Below the pieces are notes generated by a model. The model was not told where the DNA came from. It ran no database searches and worked only from the letters and a program-made list of their open reading frames with translations. Of a stretch of 64,000 nucleotides of DNA, positions 11,632-22,690 are shown piece by piece. Each line of letters begins with the position of its first letter. The stretch's first letter is position 1. Position numbers and translations under genes: made by a program. Source of the stretch: Siphonodentalium dalli (Eukaryota > Mollusca > Scaphopoda > Gadilida > Siphonodentaliidae); NCBI GenBank assembly GCA_032622095.1, contig CP136068.1, positions 149,801,365 through 149,865,364 on the forward strand, written 5' to 3'.

Positions 11632-12440
11632 GACTTCACTAACCCAATTTTCCCATAATTTGATGGAGTCCAAAATAAAGGTTTATATATTCACGTTTAT
11701 TAGTAATCACAGCAACCAAACCCATGTATGCCACATTTTTAGAGTATAATTCATGGTAGATTGTGTTAGAAATTCAAAATGTGAAATTTATAGAAGTTTT
11801 TTAAATCTATTTTTTCGAACCCAAATTCAACAAACACAAAGTCCATATCTAAGAAAAACATATGGGTATGTGTTCTGAACACTGTGAAGAATGATAAACA
11901 ATAAAGATATACTCACATTTAGTCAGTGTTATTCAGATTTTTGGCTTGGAAGCAGTTGTTTACACATGGTAGATTTCATTTCTCAGTAATGCTATTTGGG
12001 AACTGAATTTGATGGGTCAAAATTAATGTTCACTCAAGCCAGCTGGGATTGTGATCAGCAGGTGCTCATAACAAGCGATGTCAGGCAAGTTACTCAATCA
12101 ATTGTAAACAATTGGTTCTTAGTAATTGTATCAAGAAATGCTTGATAAATATGAATATTATTTTATTGTTCATCATTCTTCACAGTGTTCAGTACACATT
12201 GCCATATTTTTTTCTTAGATATGGACTTTGTGTTTTGTTGAATTTGGGTTCGATAAAATCGATTTTAAAAACCTCTATAAATTGAACATTAAGAATTTCT
12301 AACATATTCCACCATGACTTATACTCTTAAAATGTTGTATCAATGGGTTTGGTTACCGTGATGACTAATAAAAGTGAACATAATCCTTTATTTTGACTCC
12401 TTCAAATTTGGGGAAAATTGGGTTAGCAAAGACCTTAACC
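11632..12440. mobile_element. Fold-back element, ~270-bp inverted arms
   Basis: Arm 11632-11910 (CTAACCCAATTTTCCC..., ...CACTGTGAAGAATGATAAAC) matches the complement of 12155-12432 with scattered mismatches. The loop of about 250 bp is AT-rich and non-coding. The arm ends fall in generic sequence (AAGGACTTCACTAACCC against GGGTTAGCAAAGACCTT), and no clear target duplication was seen. It probably derives from a DNA transposon end duplication. Confidence 0.75.
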
Positions 12441-12530
12441 TAAAGCATGAATAAACTTACACAACTTTTTTGCTTTAGCTTCATTTATTTACATTTTCCC
12501 ACCAGGCACCACTGGGCATTTTGTAAGACA

Positions 12531-12651
12531 ACAGGAGCTTGGAAATTGATTAATAATTGCCTTAATTAGGCTAATTAGCAATTTTTGGTCATAAGGCTGG
12601 GCCAAAAAAATGCTAATTAAGGCAGTTATTGATCAAGTTCCAAGTTCCTGT
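12531..12651. repeat. Palindrome, ~45-bp arms
   Basis: ACAGGAGCTTGGAA... AATTGCCTTAATTAGC on the left pairs with GCTAATTAAGGCAGTTATT ...TTCCAAGTTCCTGT on the right. The loop is about 25 bp. It lies just outside the left TTCCGAAGG repeat block. Confidence 0.7.
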
Positions 12652-13089
12652 GGTAAGACCGGGTAGGGTTCTCTATTCCGAAGGTTCATTATTCCGAAGG
12701 TTCGCTATTCCGAAGGTTAATTATTCCGAAGGTTCCCTATTCTGAAGGTTCATTATTCCGAAGGTTCGCTCTTCCGAAAGTTCTCTATTCCGAAGGTTTT
12801 CTATTCTGGACGTATTTAACCAGAAATGAATCAAAATTTGCACCCCCGACAACATCCACACGAGGAATGAAAAATTACTATTATGCTAGTATTCACATAT
12901 AGTACATTTATACACCCACCCCATTCTAATTCCCAATTTGTCCCATATGTCGGTTATTAATAGCAAGAAGACAGTATCAGTTTATCGTTTATTATGGAAA
13001 GTTGAAACACGATGACATGGGTGAAATAAACTACATGTAAGAGATCGTCTGTCCGAACTGGCAATCTGTATTTGAAAGAAACATCAACA

Positions 13090-13578
13090 TTAAAGGCCCA
13101 CTTAATTTTCGAACCCCCAGATCACATATATAAAATATATGCCATATTATAAACCATTTTAAATAGGAAGCTCTAAAGCAATGTATTATCAACTTATCCG
13201 GTGTAATTAACTGTGAACATGTTGTTTTTGTTGAGTTACCGACGTGTTGTTATGCTTAATTTTCATCTGGTTTTGTTGCGCAAATTGTATTATATTCAAT
13301 GGAGGGGGAATAACTCTATATTTTAAAGAGAGAGTTATTCCCCTTCCAGTAAAACTACATTTTTAGTTTGAATTATGTTGCATTCTGGGAGCCATAACGG
13401 GGGAATCTGTTTATTATTTCAACTGTTTTCTATTTCTCTGTCCTGAGACACAGACGTTTCAAATGGTGATGAATTATAGTATTTTAATCACATTTTATCT
13501 CATAGCTTGTTATTAAAACCGTATATCAAGGCACTATAACAAAATAATCGGTGACTCGAAAATTAAGTGGGCCTTTAA
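13090..13578 (+). mobile_element. TTAA-type MITE, family A copy 1
   Basis: The ends TTAAAGGCCCACTTAATTTT and AAAATTAAGTGGGCCTTTAA are exact inverted repeats. The body is non-coding and contains a GGAATAACTCTATA / GAGAGTTATTCCCC inner hairpin at about 13305-13345. A second copy in the opposite orientation lies at 27128-27597. The TTAA at each end would fit piggyBac-type insertion, although the TTAA could also be part of the terminal repeat. Confidence 0.85.
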
Positions 13579-13949
13579 AGTCAATACAAAGTCACAATTC
13601 CAGTTAGGTTCATCTCATACCCGTCTATTCGGTGATATTCTGCTACGCAGTATTCATTAAGCGTTATAGCCCCACTGTTATAATCCGCCTTTAGCTGGCG
13701 TATTCTTGCCTCTAAGATTATTGAGATTTAGCGTCATACGTAATGATATAAAATCGTAAGGAAACATAGCAATTGCGTGGGCTGTGTGACGTGAATATGT
13801 ATTGGTAGTCCAGTCAATCTGGCTAAAAAATTAGACCAACCTCATACTAATTGCAACATAATTTTTCTCTTCATTTGTGTACAGAGTAGTAACCAGACAT
13901 CACAATACAAAAAGTCCCAAAAAATTTGAGGTCGCCAAACTGGTTTTTG

Positions 13950-14312
13950 CCCTAGTTTTTGAATATAGAGAGCGTTTCACTTTTGTGAAATATGTGATTT
14001 CACCACTTGGTCAATTTAAGCTATTTTAGGGAGGCTAAAGTTTGATAAAATCTCTCATATTTTGTGTAATATTGTCGACATAAAGGTTTTAAACAAATTG
14101 CATGGTCTTTTTTAATATAGGGGTGGCTTAGTTTTTTTATATAGAAAGCGTTTATTTTTTCCAAAATATGTTATTTCACCATTTGGTCACTTTAAGTCAT
14201 TTTAGTCGGCTAAAGTTTGATAGCATATTCACATTTTGAATTGGCTACTATTGAGATTGTTTATATAAAGGTTTTAGCCACATCACGTGGTATATTTTAA
14301 TAAAAGAGTGGC
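13950..14312 (+). repeat. Two-copy tandem duplication, ~185 bp
   Basis: Two adjacent diverged copies both read through ATATAGA(G/A)AGCGTTT, ATTTCACCA-TTGGTCA, GGCTAAAGTTTGATA and AAAGGTTTTA, and end in GTGGCTTA. The first spans about 13950-14130 and the second about 14131-14312. No coding potential. Confidence 0.75.
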
Positions 14313-14432
14313 TTAAACTTATGAAAAATGAATGACAATTACAAACAAAGAGTTCTCATGTTGTGCGTACGTGTTGTCTATAGAACTCAGGATATATTGA
14401 GAAATAGCCAGAATGAGTCTTCTGGATATGCT

Positions 14433-14549
14433 AATAGTAAATCCCGGGTATAAATTAACTGCAAAATAACACCATTTTAGACTCATTAGATATATTATTG
14501 TGAAAAAAGGTGTTATTTTGCAGTTAATTTATACCCGGGATTTACTATT
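14433..14549. repeat. Perfect palindrome, 41-bp arms
   Basis: The arm AATAGTAAATCCCGGGTATA... ending ...AAATAACACC (14433-14473) is repeated exactly as its complement at 14509-14549, with a 35-bp loop. An exact match implies a recent origin or active maintenance. Confidence 0.85.
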
Positions 14550-14551
14550 GT

Positions 14552-15055
14552 CCTATAGATCACATTCCATTCCTTTTGCAGAAAACTTTGAGATTAATGT
14601 CAGCATCATCGTTATAGAGAAGTACCAGGGCATTTTCGCCTGCATCTATGATTTCATCACTGGTGGCATTTGTATTGTTGAATACAGCGGCATATTAGCG
14701 GAAATCATTGTGCAGAAATTTATTCAAGGAAGCCCCTTTTCCAAATCCAAATAGTCTCGATGTTGTGTCGCAACCTAAAACCTCGTGGATAAATAAGATA
14801 TTGTCGCATATGGGTACCGACAGCAGTTTATTAATTTGACCAAGGTCCCAACTGTTTGGCTGATTCGTCTTGACATTCACCTTTGGCACAGAAAATACTA
14901 TAACCATCAGTTTCAGCATAATAATACGTAATGACATTAACTCTCATATCAAGGAAACCCGTGAAAACCCCCAAAAAAATCACATTTATTGTTTCAATGT
15001 TTTCAGTTATTTCCTTCATAAAAAGGGTCTTCATGATAAAGAGCCATCTCAATAC
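14552..15055 (-). pseudogene. Broken gene with GCDTTS motif (mobile-element-associated family)
   Basis: The minus strand encodes AETDGYSIFCAKGE in one frame (about 14930-14890). After a frame change come NVKTNQPNSWDLGQINKLL and FIHEVLGCDTTSRLFGFGKG, then an in-frame TAA at about 14695-14697, and then continuing family-like sequence (SDEIIDAGENALVLLYNDDA). The order DTD-like strand, H-x-x-x-GCDTTS-x-x-x-G-x-GK, then a helix-rich tail with E-I-x-x-A-G-E, matches a large multi-copy family of uncharacterised invertebrate proteins that behave like mobile-element products. I recall the motif but not an assigned function. One frameshift and one stop show that this copy is dead. Confidence 0.65.
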
Positions 15056-15319
15056 TTTAGAATACAGAATTAACCTTTAAAATAACAAAAACCTTCGGAA
15101 TAGCGAACCTTCGGAATAGCGAACCTTCGGAATAGTGAACCTTCGGAATAGTGAACCTTCGGAATAGCGAACCTTCGGAATAGAGACATGTCCCCGGTAA
15201 GACCATCACTAAGTGGTACCGTATATAGATTATATATTCTGCCATTTCTGGGCACTGTAATTTATATTATAGGATGATATTTTTAATTACTGTTTACAAA
15301 CGTACTCAACCATTGTACC

Positions 15320-15960
15320 CAGTTCCCGTGAGAAAACCGCAACATATTTTCCCCTTCGTCTCAGTGTAACGATATGTTAAAACCGTTACGTGATTTCTGA
15401 GATTCCGCAGAGGCCGCCTCTACAAACTGAAACCTACAAAGTCCCCGCAAAAAAATCCAGCATGTTTCTTCTCCTCCTTTCGTTGTAGTGATATGTTGCA
15501 AATTGTTACGAAGCATTGCCGGTACCGCACGTGTTACAAATGATGTTAAGTCCCCATAAGAAACCCGCAGCATATTTTTTAAACTCATCTCAATGCAGCG
15601 ATATGTTACAAAGTGTTACAAAGCGTTACGTGATTTCTGAGATCCACAGAGACCGCTCGTAGACAGGTGTTACAAATGATATAAAGTCCCTGTGAAAAAA
15701 CTGCAGTATATTTTTTCAACTCGTCTCAGTGTAGCGATAAATTATGTTACAAAGTGTTACGAAGCATTACGTTACATGAGACCGCTCGTTGATGGGTGTT
15801 ACAAATGATATGACGTCCTTGTGTGAAAACCGCAGGACATTTCTTCAATCGTCTCCGTGTAGCGACATGTTAAAAGGTGTTACGAAGGTTTACGTGATTT
15901 ATGAGATTCCACAGATCGATGTACCGCTCGTAGAGGGGCGTTCAAATTATTGTTCCACAA
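15320..15960 (+). repeat. Degenerate ~125-bp tandem repeat, about 5 copies
   Basis: Recurrent blocks read CC(C/G)(T/G)GAGAAAACCGCA, then CTCGTCTCAGTGTAGCGATA, GTTACGAAGCATTACG, GAGACCGCTCGTAGA and GTGTTACAAATGATAT. Copies are strongly diverged. No coding potential. Confidence 0.75.
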
Positions 15961-17262
15961 AAATGCTACAATTTCCCGTGAGAAAACAGAAGAATTATCT
16001 CAGCGTAGCCGGGGGGGGGGTGGACAAAAGTTTTTTTCCGGGCAAGTATGCCGGGGCGGGTGGGTGGTCGATAGGACCAACAAAATATATTTCCTGCAAG
16101 TCTTTTTGACTGTTTTTGCAATGAGTTTGGCTTAAAACACATCTATATGTCAATATTAACATAAATGTAAAATTCCACGATGATCAGACAAACAGTATAG
16201 CCTGTTGTAGCCCATGCTAATGGATTGGATTTTTAAATCCAAGATGGCTGCTGGCAGCCATGTATTTTTTGACCGAATGACCCCAAAATGACTTGTTCCT
16301 ATTTACATGTCAATGTTAACATCCATGACTAATAGTATGCCCAGAAATTCATATACAGCTGTTTACAATGAATTTTCCCCCGCAAATCTCTGTTTTAGTG
16401 TTAAAAGGGGGTGGGTGTCCAAAAATGGTCGAAAAAAAACTGCCGAAAACGGAAAAAAAAAATTGACGCGGGGGTGGGTGAGTCCCAACAAGGATCGAAA
16501 GTCCAAAATCAGCATACGTGCCTCCAAAAATTTTCCGACTCCCCCCTGGCGTAGCAACATGTTTATCGTTAGGCTGCAAACAAATGAATTTTTAAAGCAT
16601 TACTGGGCATTTTGTGATTTCTAAGATTCCACAGAAACTATTCATAGTCATATTCATGTTTGCATTGTCTGGACACAAGTGTTTTAATAATCACTTTAAA
16701 TTTTACCAAATATATTAGTTTTTGAAAAATAAGTCATCTTAAAATTCCTTAAATACCATAATAGTTTAATTCTTCTGAAAATTTGTTTCGCGGTAATATC
16801 ACAATGGCACAAAATGACAAATGACAGTGTGCGAAAAATCGAAATCGAAAAATAATTGGCTAAATTCCGACAGATAGGAGCATTCCTGTAAGAAAATGTT
16901 CACTAAACTTATTGATTATCGCCTTTCATGATTCCCATTTGACATGGAGAGTAACTTTGTTTTCCTCTTCCAAAATTCTGCTAATAATGTTTAATTTTCA
17001 TCCAAAGTTTATTAATTTTGGTCAATGTGTTGTTTCGTCCTTGACATACGCTTCGTGAAAACCCGCTTGATCTGCAGATGGATCGATATTATTCGGACGG
17101 GAATGGGGTGAGTTGTTTTCGGCTCATATCGTCACCGATCTTATTCGGACAGTGACTCTCTTTCGGTCCGTTATTTGAGAACACACAGTTCCGTGTTACA
17201 ACCGTCTTTTAAGGGCGAAAATGTTTTTAAAATCAACATTTAACAATCAATGGCATACTTAT
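15961..17262. other. Non-coding, poly-G runs and AAGATGG palindrome
   Basis: Contains G-rich tracts at about 16010-16070 and about 16405-16480, and the short palindrome ATGGCTGCTGGCAGCCAT at 16243-16260. The same AAGATGGCTGC block recurs near 40545 and 40850. Nothing gene-like was recognised. Confidence 0.5.
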
Positions 17263-17395
17263 AAGGAATAATCTCGGTTTCCTAATGTAATTACACAGTC
17301 TAAATCCATATGCCGAATCACAAACTCTTATAAATGGCGATGCGGCATATGCCTTTAGACTGTGTAATTACATTAGGCAACCGATATTATTCCTT
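17263..17395. repeat. Palindrome, ~54-bp arms
   Basis: AAGGAATAATCTCGGTTTCC and CTAATGTAATTACACAGTCT on the left pair with AGACTGTGTAATTACATTAG and ACCGATATTATTCCTT on the right, around a 25-bp loop. It abuts the LINE fragment at 17415. Confidence 0.75.
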
Positions 17396-17414
17396 AACTA
17401 TGAATATTTTAAAG

Positions 17415-17760
17415 AGCGTAAGTGACAGTTATCACCCCTGCCTCACTCCTATTGTCGACGTAAAAGTCTCTGCCAGACCTTGAGAAGTTTTGACAATGTA
17501 ATTACTTGAAGGGTTCATCGAGCGTAATGTTTCTAAAACATTGCCAATTATATGTAGATTTGCCAGTTTAATGAATAAAACCTCACTGTTTTTGGAATCA
17601 AATGCTCTTTTTAAGTCAATAAACGCTAGACATATCGGCTTGTTTTTGTTTTTTATATTTATCAATAATAGACTTCAGTATTTGTCCGGACTCGGCGGAC
17701 TGTATGTATTTGTCCGGCGAAATGGTAGTGTTTCTAATTCTAATTAACGCTTTCAGCTAC
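17415..17760 (-). pseudogene. LINE reverse transcriptase fragment (palm, FIDLKRAFD to GVRQG)
   Basis: The minus strand encodes CLAFIDLKRAFDS, the first catalytic Asp box of a reverse transcriptase, then LHIIGNVLETLRSM, IVKTSQGLAETFTST and IGVRQG (17665 down to 17432), followed by a stop. A one-frame shift would continue as DN, the usual follow-on of RQG-D-x-LSP. Sequence beyond is replaced by palindrome-bearing DNA. The fragment lacks the YADD box, thumb and endonuclease, so it is a relic. It may belong to the same family as the fragment at 10891-11290, but the two do not overlap. Confidence 0.75.
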
Positions 17761-17948
17761 CTCTCTGATTACAATTGCCAAAACCACTTGGGAGTTGGGC
17801 AAATTGTAAACAAATAATACAATGATCTATTTTAACGTTCGCATGTACTTGTAACTATGTTGCGGGAATAATTACTGCAAGACAAGATGTCAAAAAATTT
17901 CAGTCCGCACATAATTCGTAATTGAAGCGATGTGTAAATAGACAAATG

Positions 17949-18817
17949 TTAACCAAACAAATGGATATACATATAGATATCCGATATAATATAGATATTT
18001 TCATAAAAAATCTTAATCAGGGCATAGGATGAAAATAAACCGCACATATCGCATATCAGTTCAATTTGCATTGACATACAATCGCCAAGGCAGTATGCAA
18101 GGAATGTATCTGTATTCATGTTGTCAAGAAAGATAAATGTTTCAATTCCGAACTTGTCTATCAATGAATACCAAAATGTGTTTTATACCAACTGTGCAAA
18201 CTCGGATGTACACTCATAATACCTATGAAACAAGAGATTTGAATATGTCTGGTTGCAGCGACTGCATTGAGCGTCATTGTCATAGGTGGTTTTGGTCAAA
18301 ATATTGGCCATCTTGATGTGGATGAAAATAATCTGGTTCTTCTCGAGAAAGCTGCCAAAGTTTCCACACTGACTGGATGTTGGGTTTTACCTTGAAGAGA
18401 AATGACAGAGAATCGTCTCTCTGATCACTCTGGGTCACCTCGCGTGAGTAGTGAGCATAGAGACAATCTTTGACAATGCGCTTCCAAGTAGACTGATTTT
18501 CTCCTGTGAATTTCGTACTCAATAGGGAGAAGTCAAAGTAATGATAGGGATAATATACATGTAGTATTACTGCGTTTCTGAATGCGCTGTATATTCTTAA
18601 CACACATGCGGTAAGCTCGTTCCAACGTCGTATACTGTGTATGTGACAAACCCAACCATGATTCACAACCATAGAAGGCTTTGGGAATAACGATATGTTT
18701 CAGAATCTTTAAGTTCGTTAAAGGTGAGAATTCGGTTGAAATTGGTGAGCGACAAGCTGAAAAGAAGCATTTGCGTTTGTCTTCTGTTGACCAGTCGAAC
18801 TCTGAATAATACCCAGT
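17949..18817 (-). pseudogene. LINE C-terminal region with zinc knuckle (3-prime part of split copy)
   Basis: The minus strand reads YYSEFDWSTEDKRKCFFSAC, then IVIPKAFYGCESWLGLS, LERAYRMCVKNIQRI (18810 down to about 18560), FTGENQSTWKRIVKDCLYAH (about 18500), FKVKPNIQSVWKLWQLSREE (about 18390-18330), and a zinc knuckle CSRCNQTYSNLLFHRYYEC (C-x2-C-x11-H-x4-C, about 18270-18210). An in-frame TAA follows, then a further tail ending at 17949. The same order of motifs is present in the plus-strand LINE at 33890-36110. Frame changes and stops make it non-functional. Its upstream half continues at 19983 beyond an inserted hAT-like element. Confidence 0.8.
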
Positions 18818-19982
18818 CACAGGGATGTGGCTAGAGGGGGGGGGGTGTGGGGGGGTGTCTCACCCCCCCCCCCCCCAGCAGAGAGCTATATTTTCAATAG
18901 TTGGAAATTTCATACCTACCACAACGAAATTTCACACCAACAATAGGTTGAAAATGTTCTTGTAGTTTGATTATAAAACGATTTATTGGGGGAATTTATT
19001 GTTTTTCGACCAATATTTGCATATGTTCCTATTTTTTGTCAAAATTTTTGACAGAAATGGACATCAGTTGGAAATTTTCCAACCATAGGGGGGTGACAGG
19101 TTGGAAATTTCCAACACTTGGAAAGCTTGTGTCCTGGTCCCTCCCCCGTGGCCAGTCAAAAACTTCTAGTTAATTTAAGAAAACAATATTGTCATACAAT
19201 TGGTCAACATTGTCATTGGAATTGTCATCAGTTGGAAATTTTCCAAACTAAGTGGGGGTGTAGGGTTTGAAATTTCCAACAGTAGGAAGGCTTGAGGCTA
19301 GTCTAGATGTTAGGATTTTGCGATTTTCTTGTTCAGATTTCCAAATTTTCGCACACCGGGCCGAACCATGGTCGGCCCGGTGTGTCATTGCCTCATCCAC
19401 ATGGCCAATACAAAACTGCTAATTAGTTTAGCAAAACAATATTTTACTACATTTGGTCAAACTTGTAGACATAAATGGTCATCAGTTGAAGAATTTTCCA
19501 ACCTGAGGGGGAGCATGAGGTTTGAAATTTCCAACACTAGGAAAGCTTCAGTTGAGGCCAGTCTAGATGCTAGGATTTGCGATTTTCTTGTATATAGTTT
19601 TCAAAATATTCTCACACCGGGCCAAACAACCATGGTCGGCCCGGTGTTTCCTGGTCTGTTGTCGGTAGCTGTGTGCATTTGTCTGGAATTAGATCACTAG
19701 TTGTTTTTTTGAGGCAATTTTCAGGTTAAAATATCTTAATACTGGGAAAATAGAAGCGTGGCTTATGAATATATAGGAAATTAGGCCTGAGCATGAGGTA
19801 CAAGGGGGGTGCAAATGGAATTATGCAAACAAACAGTTGCTGGTGCGATTTCGACTCAAGGGGGGGGGGGTGCAAGTGGAATTATGCAAAAAGTTGTGTT
19901 GGTGTGATTCCGACTCAAGGGGTGCAGTTGGAAATTCCCAAGGTGGACACCCCCCAGCGGAGACCCTCTAGCCACATCCCTG
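18818..19982 (-). mobile_element. hAT-like non-autonomous element, copy 1, inserted in a LINE
   Basis: The termini CAGGGATGTGGCTAGAG and CTCTAGCCACATCCCTG are exact inverted repeats. The flanks TACCCAGT (18810-18817) and TACCCAGA (19983-19990) give an 8-bp target duplication with one mismatch. A CAGGG-type end plus an 8-bp duplication is the hAT signature. The interior has poly-G/poly-C tracts near the left end and three repeats rich in TTGGAAATTTTCCAAC. It also has two hairpins, CACCGGGCCGAACCATGGTC (about 19353) and CACACCGGGCCAAACAACCA (about 19613), each followed by its complement. There is no transposase. A shorter relative is at 44301-44800. Confidence 0.85.
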
Positions 19983-20110
19983 TACCCAGATGAGAGAGTT
20001 CCTCTACTTTGGCAATATGTCTGGGACCGAGCTCCCATGGTCTATCCTCAGTGTGACGCTGGTTTAGGGAGGTGTCAAACATCTCTCTCACAGCGCGCGA
20101 AAAGAGAGTA
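19983..20110 (-). pseudogene. LINE fragment, 5-prime side of the hAT insertion
   Basis: The minus strand encodes RHTEDRPWELGPRHIAKVEE and ends LSHLG exactly at the insertion point; the next residues (YYSEFD...) lie at 18810 on the other side of the element. The motif W-x-LG...HLG corresponds to the reverse-transcriptase thumb region (compare RTWPIGD...CVQIGI in the copy at 33890-36110). Upstream similarity fades before 20200. Confidence 0.75.
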
Positions 20111-20788
20111 CATGAAAATGACGTATATGTATATTGCAGATGTAGTCACAAATATCAAGTTAACGTCCAGCTTGTAGACTTGTACGTATGGGTTCTCCAT
20201 TGGAACCTGTGCGATATGTCGACTTCGCTTAAATAGTCTTCACCAAGTTAGATATCAAACGAAAGAATATGTTATGCCCTATAACATACACTGGGGCATA
20301 TTTTGACTGAGTTGGCAATTTTTTGAATTATTGAATATATTAGTCGGACAGGGAGACTGACGACCCGTTTTACTCCCAAATTTCCAGTAGATATTGCAAG
20401 TTTTCGATACGATGTCTTCGTTTAATATTATGGGATTATACATCAAAAGAAAGTAAATTTCATGACCAATAAGACACACTGAAATATATTGTGAACGATA
20501 TTTAGAATTTATGAGCAATATGATAGATGGTGTTTTTTCCCCCCAAAATCGGACTTGTGAACCTTGTCACTGGTATAGTATATATTGGTATATCTGTTAT
20601 TTTTCCCAGGGGCCTGTGGGGACTACCACCCATTACGCTACATCCAAACTACAGACTGATGCATGACAACCCCAGTACAAATACAGCTTCTGTCCGCGTA
20701 ACACCTGGGACTGGAACAATCTATCTCCAGGCTTCGTCGAAATTGGGGACTATGAAGTATTCAAGAGGAACATTATAAATATTATAAG
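20111..20788. other. Unannotated spacer
   Basis: No motif-bearing open frame and no structured repeat could be supported here. Confidence 0.4.
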
Positions 20789-20922
20789 TTACGGGACGCT
20801 TAGTAGTCGGATATGGTGTCATGTGAGACGAAGTGAGATCAATATTAGGCTCGGCATACGGCCTAATATTGATTTCGCTGAACCTCCCATGACACCATAT
20901 CCGATCACAAAGCATCTCGTAA
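20789..20922. repeat. Palindrome, ~60-bp imperfect arms
   Basis: TTACGGGACGCTTAGTAGTC ... GATCAATATTAGGC pairs with GCCTAATATTGATTTCGCTG ... ATCTCGTAA around a 9-bp loop. The tip sequence CCTAATATTGATTCC also occurs alone near 21316, so the family is dispersed. Confidence 0.75.
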
Positions 20923-21651
20923 CGTATCTATTATGTCAGTGGACAAATTCCAGCTCATCCCTTTAATTAAGTCGCTGTAATTTATTTTAATTTAGTAAGT
21001 TAAATGTGTCGTTTATGGCCATTAACTTATGTAACGTCACAGTGACGCGCCATGGGCGTTGAACGTCAACGCATTGAGTTAATGGCTAATCACCAGAAGT
21101 AGGACAACTTGTTGAGTTTGATAGTTAATTTACGAGTCTTTAAAATTCCTCAAATATATCGTATGCATGTTTTGGTACATGGTGCTATGTCTTTAAATGC
21201 GCAGAATATGATTTCCTACAGATACATGTATCCCCTTTCTTGGTGCCAAAATACACCAAAAATATCCCCGATGCGACAGAGTTTCTAAAAATAAAACAAG
21301 ATGGTGGACAAGCACCTAATATTGATTCCATATGGGATCACTGACCTAATATGGGTTCATATACCGTCACTATTTATCGACGCTGATTGGCTAATCGCAA
21401 GAGCTGACATAAAAAAAAAATATATTGCACAATTGGATGACGTCAATACCTGATTATCAACTTGAGTGATGGGTATATGACCTTTTTCAAGATACCTAAC
21501 AGATACAGATACAACATGTCGAGGGTTTGGCTTATTACATTGGTTACAATACACATTTACACAGGCCTGGGTGTTAACAAATTGCGCTGGACCCCGCACA
21601 TATATCAACAATTAAAGAACGTCCTTTAGGCACACGAGAATCTACTAAATG
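20923..21651. other. Unannotated spacer
   Basis: AT-rich and non-coding; contains the lone palindrome-tip sequence near 21316. Nothing else supported. Confidence 0.4.
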
Positions 21652-22128
21652 TTAAAGGTACTCAATCCGTAAAGAGGGTCCCCATCTCAACAGATTCCAA
21701 CAACCACAATCCGATCAGAGGGTCCTATATTACTATTTCTTTGGCTTTGGGGGTAAAAAATATTTGATTCGAGTCGAGGAACCCATCAACCAAAGCTCAG
21801 AGTTATTAGATATTGATTTTTGAAATTTGTTATTAACTCGAGATGAGTACTAACAACTGCCGTAATCTGCTCTGGGTGTGTACTCCAAATATATGCAAAC
21901 AGACAAGGATGGATAACTCTAAAATCAAGTGGTGATTTTAACGCAATTTTGACTGAGTTCTGGGCCAGATAGTATTCCCGATAATGAAAAATAATAGATT
22001 TCGAAAATCGATATCTAACAAATCTGAGCTTTGATGGGTGACTTCCTCGACTCGAATCAAATATTTTTGACCCCCGAAGCCATTGAAATAGTAATTGAGA
22101 GGAGTTTTATCGGATTGAGTACCTTTAA
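21652..22128 (+). mobile_element. TTAA-type MITE, family B copy 1
   Basis: The ends TTAAAGGTACTCAATCCG and CGGATTGAGTACCTTTAA are inverted repeats. Subterminal sequence is also inverted: ATTACTATTTCTTTGGCTTT, then TTTGATTCGAGTCGAGGAAC, against their complements at about 22050-22100. The central block GGATAACTCTAAAATCAAGT is shared with copies at 37330, 43407 and 55494. Non-coding. Confidence 0.85.
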
Positions 22129-22265
22129 TGGCAACGTATTGCGCCACACTACAGTTTTGACAAACACAATAACCTTAAAAGGGATATACATTTGACATCT
22201 AAAATAACACGAACACAGAAGCAAGGGTCCAATTTTATGGGTAAGTAAATTTATTCTCTGTTAGA

Positions 22266-22690
22266 TTAAGGTGATATTATAAGTTCAATGATGACGAATA
22301 CGATCAAGACGACGAGGACGACAATGATGTTGGAGTTACTGGTAATCACGACGATGAGGGTGACGAAGATGAAATGTTGGGCCGACAGCAATGACGATGA
22401 TGATGTTGACGATGATGATTTAGATGTTGACGACAAAAATGAGGATGATAATGCATGGTGGTGATGATGATGACGACGATGATGATGACGATGAGGCGAC
22501 GAAGATGACGATGGTGATGACGTTGACGACAAAGACTATGATGGACGGTGATGACGATGAAGAAAACGGAGGTGATGACTACGTTGATGACGACTATAAT
22601 GACGATGGCGATAACAATGTGGTTGTAGGACGATGAACATGATGATGATGACGACGACGATGATGACGACGACGATGATTATGATGATGA
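22266..22690 (+). repeat. GAT/GAC trinucleotide-rich simple repeat
   Basis: A long run of GATGATGAC-type triplets with interruptions. It reads as poly-Asp on the plus strand and as Ser/His or Ile/Val runs on the minus strand. No gene context supports translation. Confidence 0.9.

Larger units (their letters stand above)
12655..15205. mobile_element. Unit bracketed by inverted 16-bp TTCCGAAGG repeat blocks
   Basis: At 12669-12805 about nine 16-bp units (ATTCCGAAGGTTCGCT and variants) run in plus orientation. At 15085-15186 about six units run inverted (CCTTCGGAATAGCGAA). The outer junctions also mirror each other: ...CCGGGTAGGGTTCTCTATTC on the left and GAATAGAGACATGTCCCCGG on the right. The bracketed 2.3 kb holds a TTAA-type MITE, a duplicated block, a palindrome and a broken gene. 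This looks like one mobile unit with repeat-bearing inverted ends that carries or accumulated the interior parts. Confidence 0.55.

Noticed and set aside
18838-18875. G-quadruplex-like poly-G and poly-C tracts as regulatory elements
   Set aside because: They are part of the hAT-like element end and similar runs occur throughout the window; no regulatory context.
22266-22636. Poly-Asp or poly-His/Ser frames in the GAT-rich tract
   Set aside because: Simple trinucleotide repeat; no start context, exon signal or non-repetitive coding flank.
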